Counted from the stretch's first letter, positions 48,306 to 57,687 are shown. The stretch: 64,000 bases of DNA from Pleomorphomonas sp. JP5 (GCF_023721815.1 NZ_JAMDLI010000001.1:62001-126000); one strand, 5' to 3'. Notes: generated from the sequence alone by a model not told the origin. Made by a program: numbers and translations.

Positions 48306-49973
48306 TTGTCCTCGTCCATCCCCTCCCGCACCGGCGGTCAGATTCTGGTCGATCAACTCGTTCGACAAGGCGTCGAGCGGCTTACCTGTGTACCCGGCGA
48401 GTCCTATCTCGCCGCGCTCGATGCACTATACGACAGCCCGATCGACGTTCTAGTCTGCCGGAACGAGGCCGGCGCAACCATGATGGCCGATGCCTACGGC
48501 AAGCTCACCGGCAAACCCGGTGTCTGCTTCGTGACGCGAGCGCCGGGCGCCACCAACGCGGCGCCTGGGCTGCACATTGCCGAGCATGACTCGACGCCGC
48601 TGATCCTGTTCGTCGGCCAGGCCGAGCGCCGCATGCTGGAGCGCGGTTGTTTCCAGGAGATGGACTACAAGGCGGTGTTCGGCTCCATGGCCAAATGGGT
48701 CGTCGAGATCGACGATCCCGCGCGCATACCCGAGTTGGTGGCCCGCGCGTTCCGCGTCGCCATGCAAGGCCGGCCGGGGCCGGTGGTCGTGTCGTTGCCC
48801 GAGGATATGCTGACCGAGATGGCCGAAGTGGCCGATGCGCCGGTTGTGGAGCCGGTTGAGATCTGGCCGGGACTTGCCGATCTCGCACGGTTGCAAAAGC
48901 TGATCTGGGAGGCCAAACGGCCTCTTGTCGTTCTGGGAGGCTCCCGCTGGAGCGAACGGGCGCGTCGTGAGGTGGTCCGGTTTGCCGAGCGCTTCGATCT
49001 GCCGGTTGCCACCAGTTTCCGCCGCGCCTCGCTGTTTCCCGCCGATCATCCGAACTATGCCGGTGACCTCGGTCTCGGCCCCAACCCAAAACTTGCAGCG
49101 CGCATTCGCGAGGCAGACGTGCTCTTGGTCATTGGCGGCCGTCTGTCGGAGTCGCCGTCGTCCTCCTACACGCTCATCGACATACCCCAGCCGAAGCAGA
49201 CGCTGATCCACGTCTATCCCGATCCCGAGGAGATCGGACGCGTCTATCAGCCGGCGCTTGGCATCGTCGCCAGTCCGCATGCCTTCGCTTCGGCGCTATC
49301 CACCGTGCATCCGCCGGTCGAGATCCCCTGGTCGGCCGAGACGAAGGCGGCGCGCGCCGATTTTCTGGCTTGGACGGACAAACCCACCCAACTGCCCGGT
49401 GAGTTCCAGTATGGCGAAGCCATGGTCTGGCTGCGTGAACATCTGCCGCCTGAGACCATCATCGCCAACGGGGCCGGCAACTATGCCATCTGGGTTCACC
49501 GCTATTGGCGCTATCGCAGTTTCACCGGCCAGTTGGCGCCGACCTCGGGATCGGTCGGCTATTCCGTGCCGGCCGGCGTCATGGCCAAGCGACAGTTTCC
49601 CGAGCGGCCGGTCGTCGTGTTTGCCGGTGATGGCTGCTTCCTGATGAATGGTCAGGAGTTCGCGACCGCCGTGCAGTACGACATTCCGGTCGTTGTCGTC
49701 GTCATCGACAACGCCATGTACGGCACCATCCGCATGCATCAAGAGCGGGAATACCCCGGTCGGGTGTCGGCCACGTCGTTGAAGAACCCGGATTTCGCCG
49801 CCTTGGCGCGCGCCTACGGCGGTCACGGCGAGACCGTTCGGACAACGGCCGAGTTCGCGCCCGCCTTCGAGCGGGCAATGGCTTCCGGCAAGCCGGCGAT
49901 CGTCCATTGTTTCCTCGATCCGCAGGCGGTTACTCCGGCAAAGACGCTGGACCAGTTTGCCGGCCGCGGTTGA
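48306..49973 (+). CDS. thiamine-diphosphate enzyme of the acetolactate-synthase superfamily
   Basis: The 555-residue protein has an N-terminal PYR domain with the catalytic Glu in CRNEAGATMMADAYG, a central domain (about 190-330), and a C-terminal PP domain with GDGCFLMNGQEF and the metal-binding Asn of IDNAMYG. Relatives decarboxylate or carboligate 2-oxo acids (acetolactate synthase, benzoylformate or sulfopyruvate decarboxylase, glyoxylate carboligase). No regulatory ilvH partner is present, and the neighbours are catabolic, so a 2-oxo-acid decarboxylase or lyase role is more likely than branched-chain synthesis. The start is TTG 48306 with GGGAG 12 bases upstream, not fully certain. Confidence 0.85.
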   Translation: MSSSIPSRTGGQILVDQLVRQGVERLTCVPGESYLAALDALYDSPIDVLVCRNEAGATMMADAYGKLTGKPGVCFVTRAPGATNAAPGLHIAEHDSTPLILFVGQAERRMLERGCFQEMDYKAVFGSMAKWVVEIDDPARIPELVARAFRVAMQGRPGPVVVSLPEDMLTEMAEVADAPVVEPVEIWPGLADLARLQKLIWEAKRPLVVLGGSRWSERARREVVRFAERFDLPVATSFRRASLFPADHPNYAGDLGLGPNPKLAARIREADVLLVIGGRLSESPSSSYTLIDIPQPKQTLIHVYPDPEEIGRVYQPALGIVASPHAFASALSTVHPPVEIPWSAETKAARADFLAWTDKPTQLPGEFQYGEAMVWLREHLPPETIIANGAGNYAIWVHRYWRYRSFTGQLAPTSGSVGYSVPAGVMAKRQFPERPVVVFAGDGCFLMNGQEFATAVQYDIPVVVVVIDNAMYGTIRMHQEREYPGRVSATSLKNPDFAALARAYGGHGETVRTTAEFAPAFERAMASGKPAIVHCFLDPQAVTPAKTLDQFAGRG

Positions 49974-49986
49974 TCCGAAACAGCAA

Positions 49987-50011
49987 GGCCCAGCCATCAT
50001 GTGGCCGGGCC
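49987..50011. terminator. Terminator between the ThDP enzyme and the transporter
   Basis: A hairpin of 5+4 pairs with one internal mismatch (49987-49996 with 50002-50011) lies between the two convergent genes. T runs are poor on both sides. Confidence 0.55.
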
Positions 50012-50033
50012 CAGCTCTGACGTTTCTCGTGGG

Positions 50034-51704
50034 TCAGTAGTCGGCGTGGATGTCGTTGTCCTTGGTTTCCCGGACGAACAGCATGCCGATCACCAGCGTG
50101 GCCGCTGCCACCACGATCGGATACCAAAGGCCATAGTAGATGTCGCCGGTGGCCGCCACCATGGCGAAGGCCGTCGTCGGCAGGAAGCCGCCGAACCAGC
50201 CGTTGCCGATGTGATAGGGCAGCGACATCGAACTATAGCGGATGCGTGTCGGGAACATTTCCACCAGGATGGCGGCGATCGGGCCGTAGACCATGGTGAC
50301 ATAGAGCACCAGCACGAAGAGCAGCAACGTCACCATGACGATGTTGATCTGCGCCGGATCGGCCTTCGCCGGATAGCCGGCCGTGTTGACGGCTTCGGCC
50401 AGCGACTTGCTGAAGACCTGGGCCGGGGTGGAGCCGTCGGCTCCGGCCTCGGTTCCAAAAGTAACGGTTGTCGCACCGATCTTCACGGTGGCCGGGGTCC
50501 CCGCCGGCGCGGTTTCATTGTGATATGGCACACCGGCCTTGACCAGAGCCGCCTTTGCAATGTCGCAGGAGCTGGTGAACTTCGACGTGCCCACCGGATT
50601 GAACTGGAATGAGCACTCGTTCGGGTCAGCGGTGACGGTTACCGGCGCACCGGCAATCGCCTGCTCCAATGCCGGATTGGCAAAGTGGGTTATTCCCTTG
50701 AAGATCGGAAAGTAGGTGAGGCAGGCAAGCAGCAAGCCGACCATGATGATGGGCTTGCGGCCGATCCGGTCGGACAGCGACCCGAAGATTACGAAGAAAG
50801 GCGTGGCGAGCAGAAGCGAAGCCGCGATCAGAAGGTTGGCCGTCTGGGCCTCGACTTTGAGCGTCTGCGTGAGGAAGAACAGCGCATAGAATTGGCCAGT
50901 GTACCAGACCACCGCCTGGCCCGCGACAAGACCGAACAGTGCCAGCAGGACGACCTTGAGGTTCTTCCAGCGGCCGAAGGCCTCGGTGAGCGGCGCCTTG
51001 GAGGTCTTGCCCTCTTCCTGCATCCGGCGGAAGGCCGGGCTCTCGTTAAGCTTGAGGCGGATCCAGACGGACACGGCCAGCAGCAGGATCGACACGAGGA
51101 ATGGAATGCGCCAGCCCCAGGCGTTGAAATCTTCGGACGACATAGTCGCTCGGCATCCGAGAATGACCAGAAGCGACATGAACAGCCCGAGCGTGGCCGT
51201 GGTCTGGATCCAGGACGTGTAAGCGCCGCGTCTATGGTCTGGAGCATGTTCTGCGACGTAGGTTGCCGCGCCACCATATTCTCCGCCGAGCGCCAGGCCT
51301 TGCAGGAGGCGAAGCAGGATCAGAACAACCGGCGCGACAATGCCGATTGACGCATAGTTGGGCAAGACGCCGACGATGAAGGTCGAGGCTCCCATGATCA
51401 GAATGGTGACGAGGAACGTATACTTGCGTCCGATCATGTCGCCGAGCCGGCCGAACACCAGTGCGCCGAACGGGCGGACTGCGAAACCAGCCGCGAAAGC
51501 GAGCAGGGCGAAGATAAACGCCGCCGTCGGATTGACGCCGGAGAAAAACTGGGCGGCGATGACCGCTGACAGGGATCCATAGAGATAGAAATCATACCAT
51601 TCGAAGACGGTTCCGAGCGACGAGGCGAAGATGACGCGCCGCTCCTCTTTCGTCATTGTGGTCGAGCCGGGCAACTTCGTCGGGTCGACGGTGACTGCTG
51701 TCAT
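50034..51704 (-). CDS. MFS transporter, metabolite:H+ symporter (MHS) type, with periplasmic insert
   Basis: The 556-residue protein has twelve transmembrane helices. Signatures are TVFEWYDFYLYGSLS near the start, RPFGALVFGRLGDMIGRK, and LQGLALGGEYGGAATYVAEH, all typical of MHS carriers for organic acids and betaines (ShiA, ProP, KgtP). A roughly 110-residue insert (about 365-470) between later helices holds two Cys (NECSF, SSCDI) and may form a disulfide-bonded external domain. ATG 51704 has GGGAGGA 6 bases upstream. Convergence with the ALDH7-DapB-ThDP genes suggests it imports their substrate. Confidence 0.87.
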   Translation of the reverse strand: MTAVTVDPTKLPGSTTMTKEERRVIFASSLGTVFEWYDFYLYGSLSAVIAAQFFSGVNPTAAFIFALLAFAAGFAVRPFGALVFGRLGDMIGRKYTFLVTILIMGASTFIVGVLPNYASIGIVAPVVLILLRLLQGLALGGEYGGAATYVAEHAPDHRRGAYTSWIQTTATLGLFMSLLVILGCRATMSSEDFNAWGWRIPFLVSILLLAVSVWIRLKLNESPAFRRMQEEGKTSKAPLTEAFGRWKNLKVVLLALFGLVAGQAVVWYTGQFYALFFLTQTLKVEAQTANLLIAASLLLATPFFVIFGSLSDRIGRKPIIMVGLLLACLTYFPIFKGITHFANPALEQAIAGAPVTVTADPNECSFQFNPVGTSKFTSSCDIAKAALVKAGVPYHNETAPAGTPATVKIGATTVTFGTEAGADGSTPAQVFSKSLAEAVNTAGYPAKADPAQINIVMVTLLLFVLVLYVTMVYGPIAAILVEMFPTRIRYSSMSLPYHIGNGWFGGFLPTTAFAMVAATGDIYYGLWYPIVVAAATLVIGMLFVRETKDNDIHADY

Positions 51705-52010
51705 CGGTAGTCCTCCCAAATCGTGACGCTGCTCCCAGATCTGTCAGACGGTCGGAAGCGACCGCTGGCTCCACCCAGACTCGGGAACGAGGCGTAATAC
51801 TACGTATGCGGGAGTTGTGCGTGAAGATACCTATGTGGAATCTTTAGTCTACCAACGAAACGAGTGGGCCAAGCCTGGAAACGAAGGCGATTCGACTCTG
51901 AAAGAAATCCTCGAGCTGGTTGAATAGATCTGATCGGTAACGGTTGATTGGCTTGGCGAACTCGAGCTTTATGCAGGGCAAAATGGCGTCTCGGCCGGCC
52001 ACCGTATGGG
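51705..52010. other. 306-base spacer upstream of the MHS transporter
   Basis: It must hold the transporter promoter (leftward). A small inverted repeat ATAC-TAC-GTAT at 51797-51807 is a possible regulator site. The right half is AT-richer; I see no gene there. Confidence 0.4.
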
Positions 52011-52826
52011 CTAGCCTCCAGCCGGCCGCCCCAAGGCCCGATCATCGAACTTGCCGGATCCCATGATGTGTCGCCATGCCTCTGACACCTGCGTCGGAAT
52101 GTCGATATGCGGCAGGAATCCCTTCCCCCGCGGGCCGTAACCGTTCTTGTCGTCGGTGAGGCGTGGAATTTCACCCGTCAGCAGCGACATGAACCTTTCG
52201 GGCGTCCACTTCTTGCTGTTCGGGCTGTTGAGATAGTCGATGCGATCTTCGCGATAGCCGAGGCGTGGTATCTGCACCGGCCAGTTGATGAGGCGCGGAC
52301 TTGTCGTGTCCGCCCAGGCCTGCCGGAAGGAGGCGTCGGTCCGACGTTGCATCAGCGGATCCTGAACGAGCAGCATGGCGTCCGGGGCAAGCCCCAGCCG
52401 GTCAAGGGTGCGTCTTGTGAAGTGAGCATTCTCCCCGCAGTTGGTAGATGCGTCCTCCAGAAGCAGGCGAGACTGGTCGAGCCCGAGGAACATGGCGGCG
52501 ATATCGCCGAGCAGGCGCGCTTCCGAGGTCTGGCCTGCCAGCGCCTTGCGGTAGACTGGATGGGCGTCGACGGCGCTGGCCAACAGCCCTGTCGAGTGGC
52601 CTATTCCGCCGGAAATCAACAGAGGAACGCCAGCCGCGCGCGCCTTCCTTACCGCGCATTCCAGCGTCCACAAAAGTGCGTTGCCGGCCAGTACCACCAG
52701 ATCGAAAGCTGGCGGCGCGTCCTTGTTGGCACCTCCAAGATCATCGAGCGCCAGAAAGCCGGCGACGGTGTTGATCGAAACTATGTCGTCGGCCGTGAGC
52801 GGGCCATAGAGGCCGAAGAAGGACAT
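52011..52826 (-). CDS. YdcF-like DUF218 domain protein
   Basis: The 271-residue soluble protein resembles E. coli YdcF (266 residues), which binds S-adenosylmethionine and has a DUF218 Rossmann core. LVVLAGNALLWTLECA, LLISGGIGHST, EDASTNCGENAHFTR and VQDPLMQRRTDASF follow the YdcF pattern. There is no membrane anchor, unlike SanA or ElyC. The biological role is unknown. The ATG at 52826 has GGAG 7 bases upstream. Confidence 0.82.
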   Translation of the reverse strand: MSFFGLYGPLTADDIVSINTVAGFLALDDLGGANKDAPPAFDLVVLAGNALLWTLECAVRKARAAGVPLLISGGIGHSTGLLASAVDAHPVYRKALAGQTSEARLLGDIAAMFLGLDQSRLLLEDASTNCGENAHFTRRTLDRLGLAPDAMLLVQDPLMQRRTDASFRQAWADTTSPRLINWPVQIPRLGYREDRIDYLNSPNSKKWTPERFMSLLTGEIPRLTDDKNGYGPRGKGFLPHIDIPTQVSEAWRHIMGSGKFDDRALGRPAGG

Positions 52827-53118
52827 GAGAGGCTCCGCGCCTTGCGGTCTGCCGGGAGGGGGACCGACCTGACATGGGTTGTAAGGGGCAGGGAGGGGGC
52901 TCACCATCCGTTGCAGCGCTCATCGGGGTAAATCGGAAGCCCCTAATCGATACAGCCGCGCAGATTGGCGAGTGGCCGATCGCGCCTCGGCCCTTGAGCG
53001 CCTTCGCGAGCCGGATCGCCGTTGGTTTTCCTGTTGCGGCCAATCTGCCGAGAAGATAGGCAAAAAGGCACGCAGCGGGCGGATGGGCCGCCCGCATCAG
53101 CAATCGGAGCATCCCATC

Positions 53119-53469
53119 GTGGCGATCACCCGCATCGAGCCCGGCAAGCGCATGAGCAACGCCGTCGTCCATAACAAGACCGTCTATCTCGCCGGCCAGA
53201 TCGGTTCGCCGAAGGGAGACGTCAAGTCGCAGGCCGTCGAGGCACTGGCCGAGGTGGATCGCCTGCTCGCCGCCGCCGGCACCGACAAGACGCGCGTGCT
53301 GCAGGCCATCGTCTGGCTGGCCGACATGGCCGACTTCGCAGCCATGAACGAAGTGTGGGAAACCTGGGTTGCTCCGGGCAATGCACCGGCCCGCGCCACG
53401 GGCGAGGCCAAGCTCGCCGCGCCGGAATACAAGGTCGAGTTCATCATCACGGCTGCCCTGCCGGACTGA
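53119..53469 (+). CDS. RidA/YjgF-family protein
   Basis: The 116-residue chorismate-mutase-like fold protein hydrolyses reactive enamine/imine intermediates in the best-known members. NAVVHNKTVYLAGQIG and the PARATGEAKL segment are seen; the Arg of PARA corresponds to the catalytic Arg105 of RidA. The GTG at 53119 has GGAG 9 bases upstream. The spacer before it holds an 8-bp hairpin at 53075-53095. Length is slightly below RidA (128), so it may belong to another Rid subfamily. Confidence 0.85.
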   Translation: MAITRIEPGKRMSNAVVHNKTVYLAGQIGSPKGDVKSQAVEALAEVDRLLAAAGTDKTRVLQAIVWLADMADFAAMNEVWETWVAPGNAPARATGEAKLAAPEYKVEFIITAALPD

Positions 53470-53661
53470 TCCGACCAACGCACTCCTCGCGTGCCAGCAT
53501 CCGCCCCCGGCCAAACTGCCGGATGGGCGGGTGCCCGAACAGGATCGGGAAGCGCACCGGCCCAATGGCCCAACGCGTCAACGGCAGCCGGAGTGGAAGA
53601 CCGTCACTCTCGCGTGTTATCAGGAAAAACGCGGTTCACTGCGCCTGTCAGGAGTGCCTGG

Positions 53662-54654
53662 TTGTTGTTTACCCCCGAGATTCCCGGATTTGTCTGGGCT
53701 TATCGTTTCGATGCGGCGACCGGCGCCGGCCACCCGCTGCCGCCCGCCACGCCACCTGAAGAGCTGGTTGTGGACGAAGGGTTCGTCTGGCTGCATCTGG
53801 CTCTCAGCGACGCCCGGGTGCCGAAGTTCCTGGAGGGGGTGCCCGATCTTCCCGAAGCGGCACGGGCAACGTTGACCGACCGGGACAATCACGTCGTGCT
53901 CGCATCCGACGATGGCGTGCTGCACGGCGTGTTCACCGACATCGAGCGCGCCTTCGACTATGAGACCAACGACATCGGATGGTTCCGCTTCGCCGCGTCG
54001 GAGCGACTGATCATCACGGCTCGTTTGCATCCGTTGCGTTGTATCGAGGCGGCGCGGCTCGCAGTCGATCGGGGGCTCGCCATCCAAGGGACGGTCGGCG
54101 TGTTCGCCGCCATCGTGACCGAGTTCGAGAAGGTAGTGGATAGCCTCATCATCGAGATGGGAGACGAACTCGACCGCATCGAGGACTATGTTTTCGAGAC
54201 GGCGCCCCGCGACGAGCGCCGTCGCCTCGGTCCTGTCCGGCGCACGGTGGTTCGGCTCAACCGCCAGCTCAGGGCATCGGTGGCGCTATTCCGCCGTTAC
54301 CAGCGCTGGGACGACCCGGACCCCTTGCCGACCGGCACCATAGAGATGGCCGAAACACTCGCCGATCTGCTTGGTTCGGCGTCTCAGGAAATGCAGGGCC
54401 TGCAGGATCGTGCACGCCTTCTGCATGAAGAAATCGACTCCAAGATATCTTCGGAAACCAACCGCCACCTCTACATTCTGTCGATCATGACCGCCTTCCT
54501 GTTGCCGCCCACACTGGTGACAGGATTTTTCGGCATGAACACTGGCGGCTTGCCGTTCGCCGGCGAGCATTTCGGCACTCTGCTCGCCTTCGCACTCGGT
54601 GGCTGTTCCGTGTGGGGGGCGTGGTGGTTCCTGAAAAGGGTCGGCATTCTCTGA
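53662..54654 (+). CDS. zntB: ZntB-like CorA-family transporter
   Basis: The 330-residue protein (ZntB of E. coli has 327) has a large cytoplasmic funnel domain with long helices and two C-terminal transmembrane helices (about 270-290 and 305-325). The loop motif is GMNTGGLPF, i.e. the CorA GMN in ZntB context. ZntB moves zinc, now thought to be inward with protons. The start is TTG 53662, where AGGAG lies exactly 7 bases upstream; no ATG is suitable, and earlier in-frame starts give a non-homologous extension. Confidence 0.85.
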   Translation: MLFTPEIPGFVWAYRFDAATGAGHPLPPATPPEELVVDEGFVWLHLALSDARVPKFLEGVPDLPEAARATLTDRDNHVVLASDDGVLHGVFTDIERAFDYETNDIGWFRFAASERLIITARLHPLRCIEAARLAVDRGLAIQGTVGVFAAIVTEFEKVVDSLIIEMGDELDRIEDYVFETAPRDERRRLGPVRRTVVRLNRQLRASVALFRRYQRWDDPDPLPTGTIEMAETLADLLGSASQEMQGLQDRARLLHEEIDSKISSETNRHLYILSIMTAFLLPPTLVTGFFGMNTGGLPFAGEHFGTLLAFALGGCSVWGAWWFLKRVGIL

Positions 54655-54660
54655 AAGGCT

Positions 54661-54684
54661 CCGGCCGCCCCGAAAGGCGGCCGG
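54661..54684. terminator. GC hairpin between zntB-like gene and aglK
   Basis: A perfect 9-bp stem (54661-54669 with 54676-54684) has a 6-base loop and sits 7 bases from each stop codon. The same stem sequence recurs between aglA and aglK. It probably ends both convergent transcripts. Confidence 0.7.
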
Positions 54685-54691
54685 ACCTCGA

Positions 54692-55801
54692 TCATGAGGC
54701 AGCGTTCGAGAGCCGCATGCGCGGGAAGGCGGAGCCATTATCGTCGAAGAGATGCAGCCGGTCGGCGGGCGCAGTCACCGTGAGCGTTGCTCCCTTGGCG
54801 ATCTCAACATCGCCATCGATCTTGACGGTGATCGGTTCGGGAAGGCCCGTGTCGAGATAGACCAATGTCACTTCGCCCAGCTTTTCGACGATTGACACGG
54901 TTCCCGTGAAGAGTCCCGGCCCGTCGGTGGGTATCAGGTCTTCCGGCCGGACGCCGAAGGTTGCCTTGGCGTCGAGGTAGGTGGCGGCGACCTCCGCGTT
55001 GACGATGACTGGGTTGCCGGTATCCGGCTGCACCGTCGCAGGCGCTCCGGTACTGGTGATTGTCGCAGAAACGATGTTCATGGCCGGAGAGCCGATGAAG
55101 CGGGCGACGAACAGATTGTCGGGCGTGTGGTAGAGCTCCATCGGCGTACCAATCTGTTCGACCACGCCGTAGTTGAGCACCACGATGCGGTCGGCGAGCG
55201 TCATCGCTTCGACCTGATCGTGCGTCACGTAGACCATGGTGGTATCGGCCATCCGCTCATGCAGCTTGGCGATCTCCAGACGTGTCGCAACGCGCAGGGC
55301 TGCGTCGAGGTTGGAAAGGGGTTCGTCGAACAGGAACACCTTGGGGTCGCGGACAATGGCCCTGCCGATGGCGACGCGCTGGCGCTGGCCGCCGGAAAGC
55401 TGCTTGGGAAGACGGTCGAGATAGGGCGTGATCTGCAGCATCTCGGCCGCTTCTCTCACCCGCTTGTCCTGCTCGCCCGATGAGGCTTTCGCGAGCTTCA
55501 GGCCGAAAGCCATGTTCTCGTAAACGGTCATGTGCGGATAGAGGGCGTAGCTCTGGAACACCATGGCGATGCCGCGCTTGGACGGCGGCAGCGTGTTGAC
55601 GACGGTTCCGCCGATCTCGAGCGTTCCCTCGGTGATGTCCTCAAGGCCGGCGATGAGCCGAAGAAGCGTCGACTTGCCGCAGCCGGAGGGGCCGACGAAA
55701 ACGATGAACTCGCCGGACTTGATGTCCAGGTCGATGCCGTGCAGCACCTGCACGGAGCCATAGGCCTTCTTGACTTGCTTGAGCTTCAGTCCGGCAGACA
55801 T
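54692..55801 (-). CDS. aglK: alpha-glucoside ABC transporter, ATP-binding subunit
   Basis: The 369-residue MalK/UgpC-type ATPase energises AglFG. Walker A GPSGCGKST, Q-loop VFQSYALYPHM, signature LSGGQRQRVAIGRA, Walker B VFLFDEPLSNLD and the His switch YVTHDQVEAM are present. The C-terminal TOBE regulatory domains (about 240-369) include FGVRPEDL. The ATG at 55801 follows GGAGGAG by 6 bases. Last gene of aglEFGAK. Confidence 0.93.
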   Translation of the reverse strand: MSAGLKLKQVKKAYGSVQVLHGIDLDIKSGEFIVFVGPSGCGKSTLLRLIAGLEDITEGTLEIGGTVVNTLPPSKRGIAMVFQSYALYPHMTVYENMAFGLKLAKASSGEQDKRVREAAEMLQITPYLDRLPKQLSGGQRQRVAIGRAIVRDPKVFLFDEPLSNLDAALRVATRLEIAKLHERMADTTMVYVTHDQVEAMTLADRIVVLNYGVVEQIGTPMELYHTPDNLFVARFIGSPAMNIVSATITSTGAPATVQPDTGNPVIVNAEVAATYLDAKATFGVRPEDLIPTDGPGLFTGTVSIVEKLGEVTLVYLDTGLPEPITVKIDGDVEIAKGATLTVTAPADRLHLFDDNGSAFPRMRLSNAAS

Positions 55802-55856
55802 GCGCAACTCCTCCCGCGATTTTCCCGAAGGGGTCTCCCACCCCTGTTCCTGGAAC

Positions 55857-55882
55857 CCGGCCGCCTTGCGAAAGGCGGCCGG
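55857..55882. repeat. Intercistronic hairpin aglA-aglK
   Basis: A perfect 11-bp stem (55857-55867 with 55872-55882) with a GCGA loop lies 16 bases after the aglA stop. There is no T run on the coding strand, so it more likely protects RNA ends than terminates. Confidence 0.65.
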
Positions 55883-55897
55883 TCTCTTTCGTTCAGT

Positions 55898-57559
55898 TCA
55901 CTTTACCCTGGCGACAAGGGCACTCTCGGCCGGCAGCGTCACCATGCCTTCGACGACCTGAGAGGCAAAGCCGAGCTCGGCCGTCACGACCACGGAAAGG
56001 CCTTCGGGCAGTGGGAAGCCGGCGCCCGTCGGTCCGAAGTTGAAGACGCAGAGCATTTTTTCACCGCCCGCTTCGCGAAGGAAAGCGAGGACATCGCCAT
56101 CCGATTCAAGGAACCGCACGGTACCCTTGGTGAGCGCCGGGCTGGCCTTGCGCCAGGCAATCATGGCTTTGTAGAGCTCGAGCTGACTACCGGCGATACC
56201 GGCCTGCCGGTCGACGGCCTTGGCGAGGTGCTCCTGCGGCACCGGCAGCCAGGGCTTGCCGGCCGAGAAACCGGCGTTGGCTGTCTGGGCCTCCCAAACC
56301 ATCGGTGTCCGGCAGCCGTCGCGCCCCTTGAACTCGGGCCAGAAGCGGATGCCGTAGGGGTCGACCAGGTCCTCGAAGGCAAGATCGGCTTCGGGAAGCC
56401 CCAGCTCGTCGCCTTCGTAGATGCAGACCGAACCGCGCAAGCTGAGGTGAAGGGTGGCCATCAGCTTGCCCTGCTGGGCCGAATCCTGCGCGAAGGGGAG
56501 GTGACGCGTCGCATAGCGGATGACGTCGTGGTTGGACAGGGCCCAGCACGGCCAGGCATCGTCGGCGCCAGCCTCGAAGGTTTTCAGCGTCTTTTCGATG
56601 TAGGGACGGGTCGGTTCGCCGCCCAGAAGATCGAAGGTGTAGCTCATGTGAAGCTTGTCGCCACCGGACGTGTAGGCGATCATCGTCTTGAGCGACCGGT
56701 CTCCATCGCCGATCTCCCCCACTGTCGTCGAACCCGGATACTGGTCGAGCAGCTTGCGCATGCGCTTCAGGAACTCGAGGTTCTCAGGCTGACTCTTGTC
56801 GTAGAGGTGATCCTGCCGGAGATAGGGATTGACCCGGGGAGCGTCGATCGCGTCCACCGGTCGCGTCTGCGGCGGGTTGGGGCGGAGCTTCTTGTCATGA
56901 AAGTAGAAGTTCACGGTATCGAGGCGGAAACCGTCGACGCCGAGATCCAGCCAGAACTTCAGGACATCCAGTAGCGCATCCTGAACCGCCGGCGTGTGGA
57001 AGTTGAGGTCGGGCTGGCTGGCCAGGAAGTTGTGCAGGTAATACTGGCACCGGCGCGTATCCCATTCCCAGGCCGAGCCGCCGAAGACCGACAGCCAGTT
57101 ATTGGGCGGCGTGCCGTCGGGCTGGGCATCGGCCCAGACGTACCAGTCCGCTTTCTCGTTGATCTGGTCCTTCCGGCTTTCGGAGAACCATGGATGCAGG
57201 TCGGATGTGTGGCTCAGGACCTGGTCGATGATCACCTTGATGCCGCGGCGATGCGCGTCGGCAACCATGTTACGAAAGTCGTCCAGCGTGCCGAAGATGG
57301 GGTCTATGTCGCAATAGTCGGAAACGTCGTAGCCGAAGTCCTTCATCGGCGACTTGAAGAAGGGCGACAGCCAGATGGCGTCGACACCGAGGTCTTCGAG
57401 ATAGCCGAGGCGTGCCGTCACGCCGGCAAGATCGCCGATGCCGTCGCCGTTGGAGTCCTGGAACGAGCGCGGATAGATCTGGTAGATCACCGCGCCCCGC
57501 CACCAATCGGGATCGGCGCCCGGGGCGACGCTGGCGACGGCTTTTTCGAGCGTAGTCAT
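55898..57559 (-). CDS. aglA: alpha-glucosidase (GH13)
   Basis: The 553-residue cytosolic TIM-barrel hydrolase splits sucrose, maltose, trehalose and similar alpha-glucosides imported by AglEFGK. Catalytic residues are the nucleophile Asp214 (GFRLDTVNF), the acid Glu282 (GEIGDGDRS) and the stabiliser His344-Asp345 (LSNHDVIR). The first conserved region is DQVLSHTSDLHPWF. Domain C makes up the last ~90 residues. No signal peptide is present. The ATG at 57559 begins MTTLEKAV; an ATG at 57616 with a weak site is possible. Confidence 0.93.
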   Translation of the reverse strand: MTTLEKAVASVAPGADPDWWRGAVIYQIYPRSFQDSNGDGIGDLAGVTARLGYLEDLGVDAIWLSPFFKSPMKDFGYDVSDYCDIDPIFGTLDDFRNMVADAHRRGIKVIIDQVLSHTSDLHPWFSESRKDQINEKADWYVWADAQPDGTPPNNWLSVFGGSAWEWDTRRCQYYLHNFLASQPDLNFHTPAVQDALLDVLKFWLDLGVDGFRLDTVNFYFHDKKLRPNPPQTRPVDAIDAPRVNPYLRQDHLYDKSQPENLEFLKRMRKLLDQYPGSTTVGEIGDGDRSLKTMIAYTSGGDKLHMSYTFDLLGGEPTRPYIEKTLKTFEAGADDAWPCWALSNHDVIRYATRHLPFAQDSAQQGKLMATLHLSLRGSVCIYEGDELGLPEADLAFEDLVDPYGIRFWPEFKGRDGCRTPMVWEAQTANAGFSAGKPWLPVPQEHLAKAVDRQAGIAGSQLELYKAMIAWRKASPALTKGTVRFLESDGDVLAFLREAGGEKMLCVFNFGPTGAGFPLPEGLSVVVTAELGFASQVVEGMVTLPAESALVARVK

Positions 57560-57641
57560 GAATGTCGGTCTTTCTCTCTCATCGATGCCGGCGGGGAGGG
57601 CGTCGGCATTGTTCATTCGGTTCGAAACCGTCTCGTGATCG

Positions 57642-57663
57642 CCAAGCGGGCTTCGCCGCTTGG
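57642..57663. repeat. Intercistronic hairpin aglG-aglA
   Basis: A perfect 8-bp stem (57642-57649 with 57656-57663) with a 6-base loop lies 25 bases after the aglG stop and 83 bases before aglA. Confidence 0.6.
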
Positions 57664-57687
57664 GTCCACTCAGGGCAACATCTTCTC

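Noticed and set aside
48306-49973. Acetolactate synthase IlvB
   Set aside because: The superfamily fits, but there is no small subunit gene nearby and the neighbours are catabolic, so a specific ilvB name is not justified.
52741-53565. 274-residue leftward frame over the ydcF-ridA spacer and ridA
   Set aside because: Most of it is antisense to ridA; the spacer part shows no conserved motif or start signal.
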